A DNA stretch of 64,000 nucleotides from VRUE01 sp963701265. GTDB lineage: Bacteria; Actinomycetota; Thermoleophilia; Solirubrobacterales; 70-9. The first letter of the stretch is position 1, and the number at the start of each line of letters is the position of its first letter. Made by a program: the position numbers and the translations under genes. The stretch lies in assembly GCA_963701265.1 (NCBI GenBank), contig OY969581.1:372001-436000 (forward strand), given 5' to 3'. Shown piece by piece: positions 39,453 to 47,774 of the stretch. A model generated the notes under the pieces. It was not told where the DNA came from and made no database searches. It saw only the letters and a program-made list of their open reading frames with translations.

Positions 39453-40669
39453 AGTCGATCCTGCGGATCGCGCTGGGGATCATCGCCGCGCTCGGCGGCT
39501 TCCTCGATATCGGCGACATCGTCTTCACCACCCAGGCGGGCGCGCTCTATCGCTATGACCTGCTCTGGGCGGTGGCACTGGGCACCGTCGGCATCGCCGT
39601 CTACGCGGAGATGTGCGGCCGGGTCGCCGCGGTTACCGGCCGGCCCGTCTTCGACGTGATCCGGATGCGGATGGGGTTCGGCCTCGGCCTGGTCGCCCTC
39701 GTCGCTGCCACCTTCGTCAACATCCTCACCGTCGCCGCCGAGCTGGGCGGCCTGGCGATCGTCCTGCAGTTGCTCTTCGACGCCGAGTTCAGCCTCTTCG
39801 TCGTCCTCGCCGCGATCGGCCTCGTCTTCGTCGTCGCGCTGCTGCCCTTCGGCGGCATCGAGCGCATCTTCGGCTACTGCGGCCTGCTGATGTTGGTCTT
39901 CCTCGCCACCGCGATCCACCAGGGGCCGGACTGGGGCGAGGTCGCGCACGGCTTCGTGCCCTCGCTCAGCGACTCCAAGCTCTACCTCTACTTCGTCGTC
40001 GGCGTCTTCGCCGCGGCGTTGATGCCCTACGAGGTCCACTTCTATTCCTCGGGCGCGGTCGAGGAGGGCTGGGACGAGTCCAACCTGCGCGAGAACCGCC
40101 TCAACGCGATCGTCGGCTACGCCCTCGGCGGTCTGCTCGCCTGCACCCTGGTCGTCGTCTCCGGCTTCCTCTTCCACCCGGTCGGCGTCGACCCAGCCGA
40201 CCTCGGCACCGCCGCGCTGCCGGCCCAGGGGGCTTTCGGCGAGACCGGGCTGCTGCTGGCGCTCGGCGGCATCCTCTTCTGCGTCGGCGGCGCCGCGATC
40301 GACTCCAGCTTCTCCGCCTCCTACAACCTCGCCCAGTTCCTCGGCTGGGAGTGGGGCCGCTACCGCGGGCCCCGTAAAGCGCCGCGCTTCACCGTCTCCT
40401 GGCTGCTCTTCCTCTTCCTGGCGATGCTGATCGTGCTCAGCGGGATCAACCCGGTCGAGATCACCGAGTACTCGGTCGTGCTTGCGGTCGTCGCCCTGCC
40501 GCTCACCTACTTCCCGATCCTGATGATCGCCGGCGATCGCTCCTTCATGGGCGAGCACGCCAACGGTCGGATCTCGAAGACGCTGGGCTGGATCTACTTC
40601 GCGGTGATCATCACCCTGGCGATCACCGCGATCCCGCTGCTGCTGATGACCAACGGAGGCGGCGGATGA
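39449..40669 (+). CDS. Nramp-related membrane transporter with atypical metal motif
   Basis: Length is 406 aa, about eleven hydrophobic segments. GGFLDIGDIVFTTQAGALYRYDLLWAV (in segments) aligns with Nramp helix 1, where the DPGN metal motif would be DIGD. The helix 6 equivalent is ALMPYEVHFYSSGA, with Tyr-Glu in place of the usual Met-His pair. The canonical transition-metal site is therefore altered; Mg-type or non-metal substrates are possible, or a different ion. It is in an operon with PRC-barrel-like and ferritin-like proteins. Confidence 0.7.
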   Translation: MKSILRIALGIIAALGGFLDIGDIVFTTQAGALYRYDLLWAVALGTVGIAVYAEMCGRVAAVTGRPVFDVIRMRMGFGLGLVALVAATFVNILTVAAELGGLAIVLQLLFDAEFSLFVVLAAIGLVFVVALLPFGGIERIFGYCGLLMLVFLATAIHQGPDWGEVAHGFVPSLSDSKLYLYFVVGVFAAALMPYEVHFYSSGAVEEGWDESNLRENRLNAIVGYALGGLLACTLVVVSGFLFHPVGVDPADLGTAALPAQGAFGETGLLLALGGILFCVGGAAIDSSFSASYNLAQFLGWEWGRYRGPRKAPRFTVSWLLFLFLAMLIVLSGINPVEITEYSVVLAVVALPLTYFPILMIAGDRSFMGEHANGRISKTLGWIYFAVIITLAITAIPLLLMTNGGGG

Positions 40670-41025
40670 AGGGCGAAGGCGAGATCCTCGTCGTCCACCG
40701 GCTGCTCGACGAGCAGCTGCTCGACAGCGATGGCAAGCGCTGCGGGAGGGTCGATGACATCGAGCTGCGGGGCAGTCCGCCACGCATCACGGCCGTTCTT
40801 GTCGGCGAGGGCCTCTACCCCCGGCGCCTACCCAAGTGGCTGCGAGGAGTGGCGCGAAGGCTCGCCGGGCCCGAGCGCTGGGGCGCCAACGCGCTGCGGG
40901 TGCCGTGGGAGAAGGTCGACCGGATCGGCGCCGCCCTGCACCTCTGCTGCAAGGCGGAGGAGCTGGGCCTCGGCGAAGGCGACGATCCCGAGCGCTGGAT
41001 GGTGAGGAGGTTGCCGTGGAACTGA
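40666..41025 (+). CDS. PRC-barrel-like protein
   Basis: Length is 119 aa, ATGA overlap with the transporter. HRLLDEQLLDSDGKRCGRVDDIELRGSPPRITAVLVG (in segments) has the G(K)xxGxVxDI pattern of PRC-barrel domains, followed by a basic middle and PWEKVDRIG. PRC barrels are small adaptor beta-barrels found in RNA maturation and photosynthetic proteins. Likely a partner of the transporter or of the next protein. Confidence 0.65.
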   Translation: MKGEGEILVVHRLLDEQLLDSDGKRCGRVDDIELRGSPPRITAVLVGEGLYPRRLPKWLRGVARRLAGPERWGANALRVPWEKVDRIGAALHLCCKAEELGLGEGDDPERWMVRRLPWN

Positions 41026-41270
41026 ACGAGGCGCCCTTCGCCCTCAGCGCCCTGATCGGCATGCCGGTCTGTGACAGCTCGGGCCGGCGGCTTGGCCGCG
41101 CCTTCGAGCTGAGGGCGCACTGGGAGGACGGCGACCGCGTCGTCATCGACGAGATCTTGGTCGGGCGCGGCTCGCTGTTGAAGCGATTGCGCGGCCCCGC
41201 TGCCAGTGCCCGCGGCTTTCGCTGGGAGAGCGTGGTCGAGGTCGGCGAGCGAATCGTCGTGCGCGTGTAG
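41016..41270 (+). CDS. Second PRC-barrel-like protein
   Basis: Length is 84 aa from GTG 41016 with AGGAGG five nt upstream; overlaps the previous gene by 10 nt. LIGMPVCDSSGRRLGRAFELRAHWEDGDRVVIDEILVG (in segments) repeats the PRC-barrel pattern. The pair probably forms a heteromer. Last gene of the operon. Confidence 0.6.
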   Translation: MELNEAPFALSALIGMPVCDSSGRRLGRAFELRAHWEDGDRVVIDEILVGRGSLLKRLRGPAASARGFRWESVVEVGERIVVRV

Positions 41271-41304
41271 CGGCTCCGTCCGGCGGCCTCGCAACCATCG
41301 GAGC

Positions 41305-41508
41305 ATGTGGCAAGTAACTGTCTGTTGCTCGGGCTGCGCCGAGGAGACCGAGGTCGTGATCGAGGACCTCGATCAGGTCGAGCGCGAGGCCTGCCCGTGC
41401 GGCTACAGCTTCGTGGTGCTCTCCGTGGCGGGGTTTGAGGCCGTGCATGCGGCGGAAGGTGAGCTGGTCGAGCTTGCTCCGCGTCGCGCCTTGCCAATCG
41501 CCGCCTGA
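41305..41508 (+). CDS. Small zinc-ribbon protein (67 aa)
   Basis: ATG at 41305; CCSGC near residues 7-11 and CPCG near residues 30-33 make one zinc knuckle set. The rest is a short beta-hairpin and an acidic helix. No family recognised. It lies 34 nt after the PRC-barrel gene. Confidence 0.55.
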   Translation: MWQVTVCCSGCAEETEVVIEDLDQVEREACPCGYSFVVLSVAGFEAVHAAEGELVELAPRRALPIAA

Positions 41509-41522
41509 CACCCGAACTCTGC

Positions 41523-41546
41523 GTTCAAGCTGCTGCGTCCGGGTAC
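41523..41546 (+). promoter_or_regulatory. SigB/SigF-like promoter (GTTC variant) for the repeat protein
   Basis: GTTC (41523-41526), 14 nt, GGGTAC (41541-41546), ATG 12 nt downstream. The GTTCAAG/GGGTAC pair resembles the csbD-like promoter at 33923. Confidence 0.5.
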
Positions 41547-41558
41547 ACCTGCGTTGCG

Positions 41559-41936
41559 ATGAGCGCAAGCGAAGACGGGCAGTTGGGCATCGATGGGGTG
41601 ATCGAGTGGCGCGACGCCGAGGGAGCGCTGCACCGGGTCGGTGGCCCGGCGCGCGTCTTTCCAAGCGGTCGCGAGGAGTGGTTCCGCCACGGCCGTCTCC
41701 ATCGCAGCGACGGCCCGGCGGTGGTTCACGCCAACGGGTCGGTCAAGTACTACGTCGACGGCGTCCGCCACCGCGAGGGTGGGCCAGCCTGCGTCTACGT
41801 CAACGGGACCGAGAAGTGGTACCGCGAAGGCAAGCGCCATCGCGATGACGGCCCGGCGGCGATCTACCCGGATGGGCGCCGCGTCTGGTTCATCGAAGGC
41901 GAGAAGGTGCGCGAAGAGCGGCGTTCCCACGCCTGA
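41559..41936 (+). CDS. Protein of four ~22-residue HR-x2-GPA repeats
   Basis: Length is 125 aa. Units begin LHRVGGPA, LHRSDGPA, RHREGGPA and RHRDDGPA, each followed by ~4 residues, a Gly, and an aromatic-rich strand ending in an acidic or basic turn (EEWFRHG, VKYYVDG, EKWYREG, RVWFIEG). The pattern resembles MORN/YwqK-type beta-hairpin repeats. Possible roles are binding or an antitoxin, as in YwqK-like proteins. No signal peptide. Confidence 0.6.
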   Translation: MSASEDGQLGIDGVIEWRDAEGALHRVGGPARVFPSGREEWFRHGRLHRSDGPAVVHANGSVKYYVDGVRHREGGPACVYVNGTEKWYREGKRHRDDGPAAIYPDGRRVWFIEGEKVREERRSHA

Positions 41937-41949
41937 TCGACGCCGTCAC

Positions 41950-41974
41950 GTTTTGCCCTGACCCCTCGGGGTAC
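41950..41974 (+). promoter_or_regulatory. SigB/SigF-like promoter for the SDR-ferritin fusion operon
   Basis: GTTT (41950-41953), 15 nt, GGGTAC (41969-41974); the ATG is 82 nt downstream. Confidence 0.55.
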
Positions 41975-42056
41975 AGAGGCCAAGAGGCCCCAGGGAGCGG
42001 TTTCCCGCTCACTCCTCGCCAACTCCAGCTCAGACTCACGGAAGGCGAGCAAGAAG

Positions 42057-44063
42057 ATGAAGGTAATCGTCACTGGCGCGACGGGAAACGTCGGCACCAG
42101 CACAGTCCAGGCACTTGGCGAAAGCCCGGAGATCGACGAGATCGTCGGACTGGCGCGCCGCAAGCCCACCTGGGCGCCGCCGAAGACCAACTGGGTCGAG
42201 GCGAACGTCCTCACCGCCGATCTCGCCACGATTTTCGCGGGCGCCGACGCGGTCATCCACCTCGCCTGGGCGATCCAGCCCTCTCGCGATGCGGTGACGC
42301 TGGAGCGGATCAACATCGAGGGCAGCCGGCGCGTCTTCGAGGCCGTGGCGGCAGCCGGCGTGCCGAAGCTCGTCCACGCTTCCTCGGTCGGTGCTTACTC
42401 GGCCGGTCCCAAGGACCGCGAGGTCGATGAGGACTGGCCGACCGAGGGCACAGCGACCTCGTTCTACTCGCGCCACAAGGTCGCGGTGGAGCGCGAGCTG
42501 GACCGCTTCGAAGCCGACAATCCCGAGACCCGGGTCGTACGGCTCCGTCCCGCCCTGATCTTCAAGGACGAGGCCGCGACCGAGATCCGCCGCCTCTTCG
42601 TCGGCCCCTTCCTGCCCAACTTCCTCCTGCGCCGCGGCCTCCTGCCGGCGCTGCCCCGGGTGGACCGCCTGCGCTTTCAGGCCGTCCACTCCGAGGACGT
42701 CGGGCGTGCCTACCTGCGAGCCGTCCTTGCCGATGCCACCGGCGCTTTCAACATCGCCGCCGAGCCGCCGCTCAGCCCCGAGGAGATAGCCGGGCGGATC
42801 GGCGTACGCAGCTTCCCGGTGCCGGCCAGGGTCGTGCGCCGCCTCGCCGAGCTGAGCTGGAAGCTGCGCCTGCAGCCGACGCCGCCGGGCTGGCTCGACA
42901 TGGCGCTGGCCGTGCCGCTGATGTCCTCCGAGCGCGCGCGCGAGGAGCTTGGCTGGGAGCCGCGCCACAGCGGGGTGGAGACGTTGGAAGAGCTGCTGGG
43001 GGGGATGCGGGAGGGTCATGGCGCCGAGACCCCGCCGCTTGAAGCAGACAGCGCCGGCGCCCGGCTCGATGACCTGAAGTCGGGCGTCGGCGCTCGCCAG
43101 TGGGACCGCAATCGCGACGAACAGCTGGTCAAGTACCTGGCGGACGTGCACTCGATCGAGCTGCAGGCGCTGGCGCAGCTGCGTGCCGCGCCGAAGATCG
43201 CCGGGGACGAGCGCCTCTGCCAGGTGTTCGAACAGCACCTGGTCGAGACCGAAGACCAGGAGCGGCGCGTGCGCGAGCGCTTGCAAGCCCTGGGTGGCAA
43301 GCCCTCGAAGCTGAAGGACGCGGCCGGAGCGGCCGGTGGCTGGGCAATGGTCGCCTTCGCGGCTTCTCAGCCCGACACGCCGGGCAAGCTGACCATGCAC
43401 GCCTACTCCTACGAGCACATGGAGCTCGCCGCCTACGAGCTGCTGAAGCGACTGGCCGAGCGCGCCGGTGACGAGGAGACGGCGCGGATGGCGGCGGCGA
43501 TCGCCGCGGAGGAGGGGCGAATGGCCGAGCGGCTGGAGCAGTCCTTCGACGCCGCGGTCGAGGTATCGCTGGGAGCTGTCGATTCCGACCAGCTCGACTC
43601 GGTGCTGCTGGCCTATCTTCGCGACGTCCACGCCCTCGAGGGCCAGGCCGAAGAGCTGCTGGAAGCCGGCGCCGAGCGCGTTGATGACGAGTACCTGGAG
43701 GCGGCCTTCCGCGACCACCTCGAGGAGACCCAGCGCCACCGCGAGCGGATCGCGGTTTTGTTGGAGGAGCGCGGCGCCATGCCCTCGATGGTCAAGGACG
43801 CGATGCTGAAGGCGGGCGGCCTCAACCTCTCCGCCTTCTTCGGCGCCCAGCCGGACTCGACCACAAAGCTCGCCGGCTTCGCCTTCGCCTTCGAGCACCT
43901 CGAGGTCGCCGCCTACGAACTCCTGCAGCGGGTCGCGGCCCGGGCCGGCGACGAGGAGGCGGTGGCGACGGCGGAGGAGATCCTCGCCGAGGAGCGCCGT
44001 GCGGCTGAGCGGGTCGCCGAGAGCTGGGACCGCCCCGACGTGCCGCTGGGAGTGGCCTCGTGA
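42057..44063 (+). CDS. NAD-dependent epimerase fused to two ferritin-like (DUF892-type) domains
   Basis: Length is 668 aa, continuous and in frame. Residues 1-~320 are an extended SDR: TGATGNVGTSTVQAL nucleotide loop, VIHLAW, VHASSVGAYS, and YSRHK as the Tyr-x-x-x-Lys pair. After a ~30-residue linker, residues ~350-500 and ~505-660 are two related helical bundles, each with KYLADVHSIE/AYLRDVHALE, a HLVETE/HLEETQ, and YEHMELAAYELLKRL/FEHLEVAAYELLQRV motifs carrying the E and H residues of a diiron site. I know no standard family with this order. Followed by an overlapping dehydrogenase gene. Confidence 0.75.
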   Translation: MKVIVTGATGNVGTSTVQALGESPEIDEIVGLARRKPTWAPPKTNWVEANVLTADLATIFAGADAVIHLAWAIQPSRDAVTLERINIEGSRRVFEAVAAAGVPKLVHASSVGAYSAGPKDREVDEDWPTEGTATSFYSRHKVAVERELDRFEADNPETRVVRLRPALIFKDEAATEIRRLFVGPFLPNFLLRRGLLPALPRVDRLRFQAVHSEDVGRAYLRAVLADATGAFNIAAEPPLSPEEIAGRIGVRSFPVPARVVRRLAELSWKLRLQPTPPGWLDMALAVPLMSSERAREELGWEPRHSGVETLEELLGGMREGHGAETPPLEADSAGARLDDLKSGVGARQWDRNRDEQLVKYLADVHSIELQALAQLRAAPKIAGDERLCQVFEQHLVETEDQERRVRERLQALGGKPSKLKDAAGAAGGWAMVAFAASQPDTPGKLTMHAYSYEHMELAAYELLKRLAERAGDEETARMAAAIAAEEGRMAERLEQSFDAAVEVSLGAVDSDQLDSVLLAYLRDVHALEGQAEELLEAGAERVDDEYLEAAFRDHLEETQRHRERIAVLLEERGAMPSMVKDAMLKAGGLNLSAFFGAQPDSTTKLAGFAFAFEHLEVAAYELLQRVAARAGDEEAVATAEEILAEERRAAERVAESWDRPDVPLGVAS

Positions 44064-45244
44064 AGGCGCTCACCTTTCACGGCAAACGCGACGTCCGCGT
44101 CGCCGAGGTGCCCGATCCCTCGATCCAGGACCCGACCGACGCGATCGTCCGCATCACCTCGACCGCGATCTGCGGTTCCGACCTCCACCTCTACGAGGTG
44201 CTGGGGATGTTCATCGACGAGGGCGACATCCTCGGTCACGAGCCGATGGGGATCGTCGAGGAGGTCGGCTCGGAGGTCAGTCACATCAAAGCCGGTGACC
44301 GCGTCGTCATCCCCTTCAACATCTCCTGCGGCGAGTGCTGGATGTGCAGCCGCAAATACTTCGCCCAGTGCGAGACGACGCAGAACCGGGATACCGAAAA
44401 GGGTGCCTCGCTGTTCGGCTACACCAAGCTCTACGGCCAGGTGCCCGGCGGCCAGGCCGAGTTCCTGCGCGTGCCACAGGCCCACTTCGGCCCGATCAAG
44501 GTGCCCGAGAGCGGCCCCGACGAGCGTTTCCTCTTCCTCTCCGACGTACTGCCGACCGCCTGGCAGGCGGTCGACTACGCGGCAATCCCCAAAGGCGGCA
44601 GCGTCGCCGTCTTCGGACTGGGGCCAATTGGCCAGATGAGCGCCCGCATCGCCCGCCACCAGGGCGCCGAGAAGGTCTTCGGCGTCGACAACGTCCCCGA
44701 GCGACTGGAGATGGCGCGGCGCAACGGGGTCGAGGCAATCAATTCCGACAACCAGAACGACATCTCGGCGGCGCTCCGCGAGCTGACCGACGGCCGCGGT
44801 CCCGACAGCGCGATCGACGCGGTCGGGATGGAGGCTCACGGGGCCCCCGGCGCGAAGGCGGCGCAGGCGATCACCGGTCTGCTGCCCGACCCGGTGGCGG
44901 CGAAGGTGACCGAAAAGGCGGCGGTTGACCGGCTCTCCGCTCTGCTCGCCTGCATCGACACCGTGCGCCGCGGCGGCACCGTCTCGATCTCGGGTGTCTA
45001 CGGCGGCCAGCTCGACCCGCTGCCGATGATGCAGATCTTCGACAAGGGCCTGCAGCTGCGCATGGGCCAGGCGCACGTGCGCCAGTGGACCGGCGAGATC
45101 CTGCCGCTGCTGGAAGGCGACGGGGACCCGCTCGGAGTCGACGACCTCACCACCCACCAGCTGCCACTGGAGCAGGCCCCGCAGGCCTACTCGATGTTCC
45201 AGAAAAAGGAAGACGGGGCGGTCAAGGTGGTGCTGAAGCCGTGA
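44060..45244 (+). CDS. Zinc-dependent alcohol dehydrogenase (formaldehyde dehydrogenase-like)
   Basis: Length is 394 aa, GTG overlapping the upstream stop. Catalytic zinc: CGSDLHLYE near residue 38 and GHEPMGIVEEVG near residue 60; structural zinc: CGECWMCSRKYFAQC at ~90-104. The Rossmann loop is VAVFGLGPIGQM near residue 188. The insertion before residue 290 is typical of the glutathione-independent formaldehyde/threonine-type branch. It probably oxidises an alcohol or aldehyde with NAD. Coupled with the SDR-ferritin gene. Confidence 0.88.
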   Translation: MKALTFHGKRDVRVAEVPDPSIQDPTDAIVRITSTAICGSDLHLYEVLGMFIDEGDILGHEPMGIVEEVGSEVSHIKAGDRVVIPFNISCGECWMCSRKYFAQCETTQNRDTEKGASLFGYTKLYGQVPGGQAEFLRVPQAHFGPIKVPESGPDERFLFLSDVLPTAWQAVDYAAIPKGGSVAVFGLGPIGQMSARIARHQGAEKVFGVDNVPERLEMARRNGVEAINSDNQNDISAALRELTDGRGPDSAIDAVGMEAHGAPGAKAAQAITGLLPDPVAAKVTEKAAVDRLSALLACIDTVRRGGTVSISGVYGGQLDPLPMMQIFDKGLQLRMGQAHVRQWTGEILPLLEGDGDPLGVDDLTTHQLPLEQAPQAYSMFQKKEDGAVKVVLKP

Positions 45245-45278
45245 AAGCGCTGATCATCAGTGGCCCACAGATCGCTGC

Positions 45279-46049
45279 TTACGCGGCGAGCAATCCGTAG
45301 CGAATGCCCAGGCCAAGCGCCAGCAGGCCCAGGCCGCGGCGCAGGAGCTCTTCGGGCAGGCGCGGCTGCAGGCTGGCGCCGAGGAAGCCGCCGAGCAGGC
45401 CGCCGATACCGATCGAGATGCCGACGACCCAGTCGGGCGCGATCGATCCACTCGCTCGCAGGCTGAGGACCGCGTAGGCGATGACGCCGACGATCGAGGT
45501 CAGGAAGGTCGAGGCCAGCGCCGCGGGCGCGACCTCGATTACCGAGAAGCCGAGGCCGACGAGGATCGGGCCCAGCAATGAGCCGCCGCCGATCCCGTAG
45601 ATGCCGCCGATCGTGCCGACGAGCAGAGCGAGGGCGGTGATGCGCCTGTCGTTTGGCCGCGGCGGCGTTCGTCGGGCAGGCGAGCGGCCGAGCGCGAGCC
45701 AGGCGCCGAGCGGTGCCAGCACCGCCGCGATCACGAGATAGAAGGCATCGGGACCGGCGAGCAGCTCGACCCGGATCACCGCCCCGATCACCACCCCCGG
45801 CAAGGTTCCGATCACCAGCGCCGAGGTCAGCGGTGCGCTGACGATGCCGCGCGCCGCGTAGCGGGCGAGGGCCCCGGGCGTGGCGATCAGGTTGTAGAGG
45901 AGGTTGGTCGGTGTGACCGAGGGGCTCGGCGTGTGCAGGAGGCTCACCTGCACCGGGACGAGGAAGACCGCCCCGGAGATCCCCACCGGCGTCGTCACCG
46001 TGGCGATCAGGAAGGCGATTCCGGCACCGAGAAGGGCGTCGCTAAGCAT
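45279..46049 (-). CDS. TauE/SafE family membrane permease
   Basis: Length is 256 aa, eight hydrophobic segments. VGISGAVFLVPVQVSLL near residue 22 and GIGGGSLLGPILVGLGF near residue 155 are the paired GxGGG motifs of TauE/SafE sulphite/sulphonate exporters. Substrate not certain. Transcribed alone, convergent with the dehydrogenase operon. Confidence 0.85.
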   Translation of the reverse strand: MLSDALLGAGIAFLIATVTTPVGISGAVFLVPVQVSLLHTPSPSVTPTNLLYNLIATPGALARYAARGIVSAPLTSALVIGTLPGVVIGAVIRVELLAGPDAFYLVIAAVLAPLGAWLALGRSPARRTPPRPNDRRITALALLVGTIGGIYGIGGGSLLGPILVGLGFSVIEVAPAALASTFLTSIVGVIAYAVLSLRASGSIAPDWVVGISIGIGGLLGGFLGASLQPRLPEELLRRGLGLLALGLGIRYGLLAA

Positions 46050-46195
46050 CCCCCAACGCTATGCAACGGCGGGTGGAGCCGGGTGCCCGCGCGGTGTTCG
46101 CCACCGCGCTGGCGGTCTAACGCCCGCCCTGGCCTGTAGAAAGCCTGTGAACAGCGGGCCTGCCCAGGCCTTGCGCCTACTTCAAGGAGACGAGA

Positions 46196-46480
46196 ATGTC
46201 CGTTACGACCAAGGATGATTTGGCAAAGCAGGTTGCTGAGCGGGCTGGCCTCGAGGTGGGCCAGGCAAAGCGCGCAGTCGACGCAACGATCGAGGAGATC
46301 ACCGCCCAGCTCAAGGCCGGCAACGAGGTCAAATTCACCGGCTTCGGCAAGTTCTCAACCGTCGCCCGCCCGGCCCGGGAAGGCCGCAATCCGCAGACCG
46401 GAGAGTCAATGCAGATCGCCGCGAAGACGGCGGCGAAGTTCAGCCCCGGCGCGGAACTGAAGAAGGCCGTCAACGGCTGA
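46196..46480 (+). CDS. hup: HU-family DNA-binding protein
   Basis: Length is 94 aa, AAGGAG upstream. LAKQVAERAGLEVGQAKRAVDATIEEITAQLKAGNEVKFTGFGKFSTVARPAREGRNPQTGE (in segments) is the full HU body including the GFGKF motif and the beta-arm (RNPQTGE) with the DNA-intercalating Pro. It lacks the long Lys-rich tail of mycobacterial HupB. A terminator follows; the last 11 nt overlap the convergent gene. Confidence 0.95.
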   Translation: MSVTTKDDLAKQVAERAGLEVGQAKRAVDATIEEITAQLKAGNEVKFTGFGKFSTVARPAREGRNPQTGESMQIAAKTAAKFSPGAELKKAVNG

Positions 46481-47774
46481 AGTTGCTCTTTGGGGAGGCG
46501 GTGGTCTCGCCGCCTCCCCGGCGTTCGCGCTGGAGCCGCTGCTTCCACGGCAGTACCGGCATGCCCCAGCGGGCGCACCCCAGGGCTTCCGCTTGGGGCA
46601 GCAGCCGCCACCCGCGCCGCCCTCTGCCGCTCGGCATCCCCTCCGCGAGCTGCCAGACCGTTGGGGGATATCCGCCTTCCTTCGCCATCTCACGCAGGAT
46701 CGGCCAGCTCTTGGTGCTCGCCATCGCCTTCTCGGCTTCGGCTTCAGCCCTGCCGTCTCCGTTCCTGCGGGCTTCTCCCCACTGCCGGAACCAGAGGCAG
46801 GAGACGATGCCGGTTACGGAGGCGCCCACTTGGTAGCGGTTGGTGGTGAGGCCTTCGTCGGGAATCCGCGACGGCTTGAAGCCACTGGGCACGGGGATCC
46901 CCTTCAGCATTTCGCGCACTGCGGCGTCGTGGTCAGCGGCTTTGACGACCTTCGCCGGCATCGCGTCGAGCCAGGTCTGCGAATCCACCCGGCTGAGCCA
47001 GCCGAGCCGTTCTTCGAAGGCGGCGAGGTCGGAGACCCAGGCACGCAACTGGAGTGTGTAACCGCCTTCGTGCCAGATCGCAACCATCTGGCGATCGCCC
47101 GGCCCGCCCCAGCCGATGCGCATCATCTTCCCGTTCCTCGTTCCGATGTAATTCGTTTCCGCCCTGGTGTTGACGAGGGCGGTGGTGTCGAGCACAGGGA
47201 CTTCGATCGGGTGGCGAACGATCGGGCCCCCGAACCCCAGCTTGCCGGGGAACCAGCTCAGTTCCACTTTGCGCTGCCTGACGGCCTTCGGAGCCATCCC
47301 GGTCACCTTGCCGTTGGCCGAGATCCTGGTGCTTTCGCTGGGGATTGTCGGCCCGGTGACGAATTCCATCGACCCTGTGCCCCAAGTGCTGTGAGCCATG
47401 TAGGCACCTTCTCCCGACTCAGTGACGTTCTCGACCCGCCAGCCGGGGCCTTCGAGCAGCAGCAGCGGCGTCGACTCGGCGAAGCGGACGAGCTCGGCGC
47501 CGTATGCGCGCGAGGGATGATTGGAGCCGCTGCCGGCCAGGAAGAGGACGGCGACGAGGACGGCCGCGAGCGCTGCCGGGCCGAGCGCGAGCACGAAGCG
47601 CCGCCGACGCCGAGCGCGCGGGTGCGCCGCTTCGAGCTCGGCGGGCGCGGAGAAGTCGGCCTCCAGGTCGGCGAGCAGGTCGGCTTCCATCGCCTCGAGG
47701 TCGAGCCCGTCGAGCCGGCCACGGCCGACCGGGTTGGTGGCGTTAAGCGCCCCTTCCATCTCACGCGTCTTCAT
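46470..47774 (-). CDS. Membrane-anchored anti-sigma-like partner of the ECF sigma factor
   Basis: Length is 434 aa, ATGA overlap with the sigma gene. An acidic N-terminal ~50 residues (EAMEADLLADLEADFSAPAELE) is followed by RRRRR and one membrane segment (FVLALGPAALAAVLVAVLFLAG), then a ~320-residue extracytoplasmic domain of unknown type. The layout is that of an anti-sigma or linked sensor protein, but no zinc anti-sigma (ZAS) HxxxCxxC motif is seen. The last ~30 residues run through the HU terminator, so the true C-terminus may be variable. Confidence 0.6.
   Translation of the reverse strand: MKTREMEGALNATNPVGRGRLDGLDLEAMEADLLADLEADFSAPAELEAAHPRARRRRRFVLALGPAALAAVLVAVLFLAGSGSNHPSRAYGAELVRFAESTPLLLLEGPGWRVENVTESGEGAYMAHSTWGTGSMEFVTGPTIPSESTRISANGKVTGMAPKAVRQRKVELSWFPGKLGFGGPIVRHPIEVPVLDTTALVNTRAETNYIGTRNGKMMRIGWGGPGDRQMVAIWHEGGYTLQLRAWVSDLAAFEERLGWLSRVDSQTWLDAMPAKVVKAADHDAAVREMLKGIPVPSGFKPSRIPDEGLTTNRYQVGASVTGIVSCLWFRQWGEARRNGDGRAEAEAEKAMASTKSWPILREMAKEGGYPPTVWQLAEGMPSGRGRRGWRLLPQAEALGCARWGMPVLPWKQRLQRERRGGGETTASPKSNFSR
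46492..46519. terminator. Terminator after hup
   Basis: GGGGAGGCGG (46492-46501) pairs perfectly with 46510-46519 around an 8-nt loop, 11 nt past the hup stop. It lies within the convergent gene's 3' end. Confidence 0.6.
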
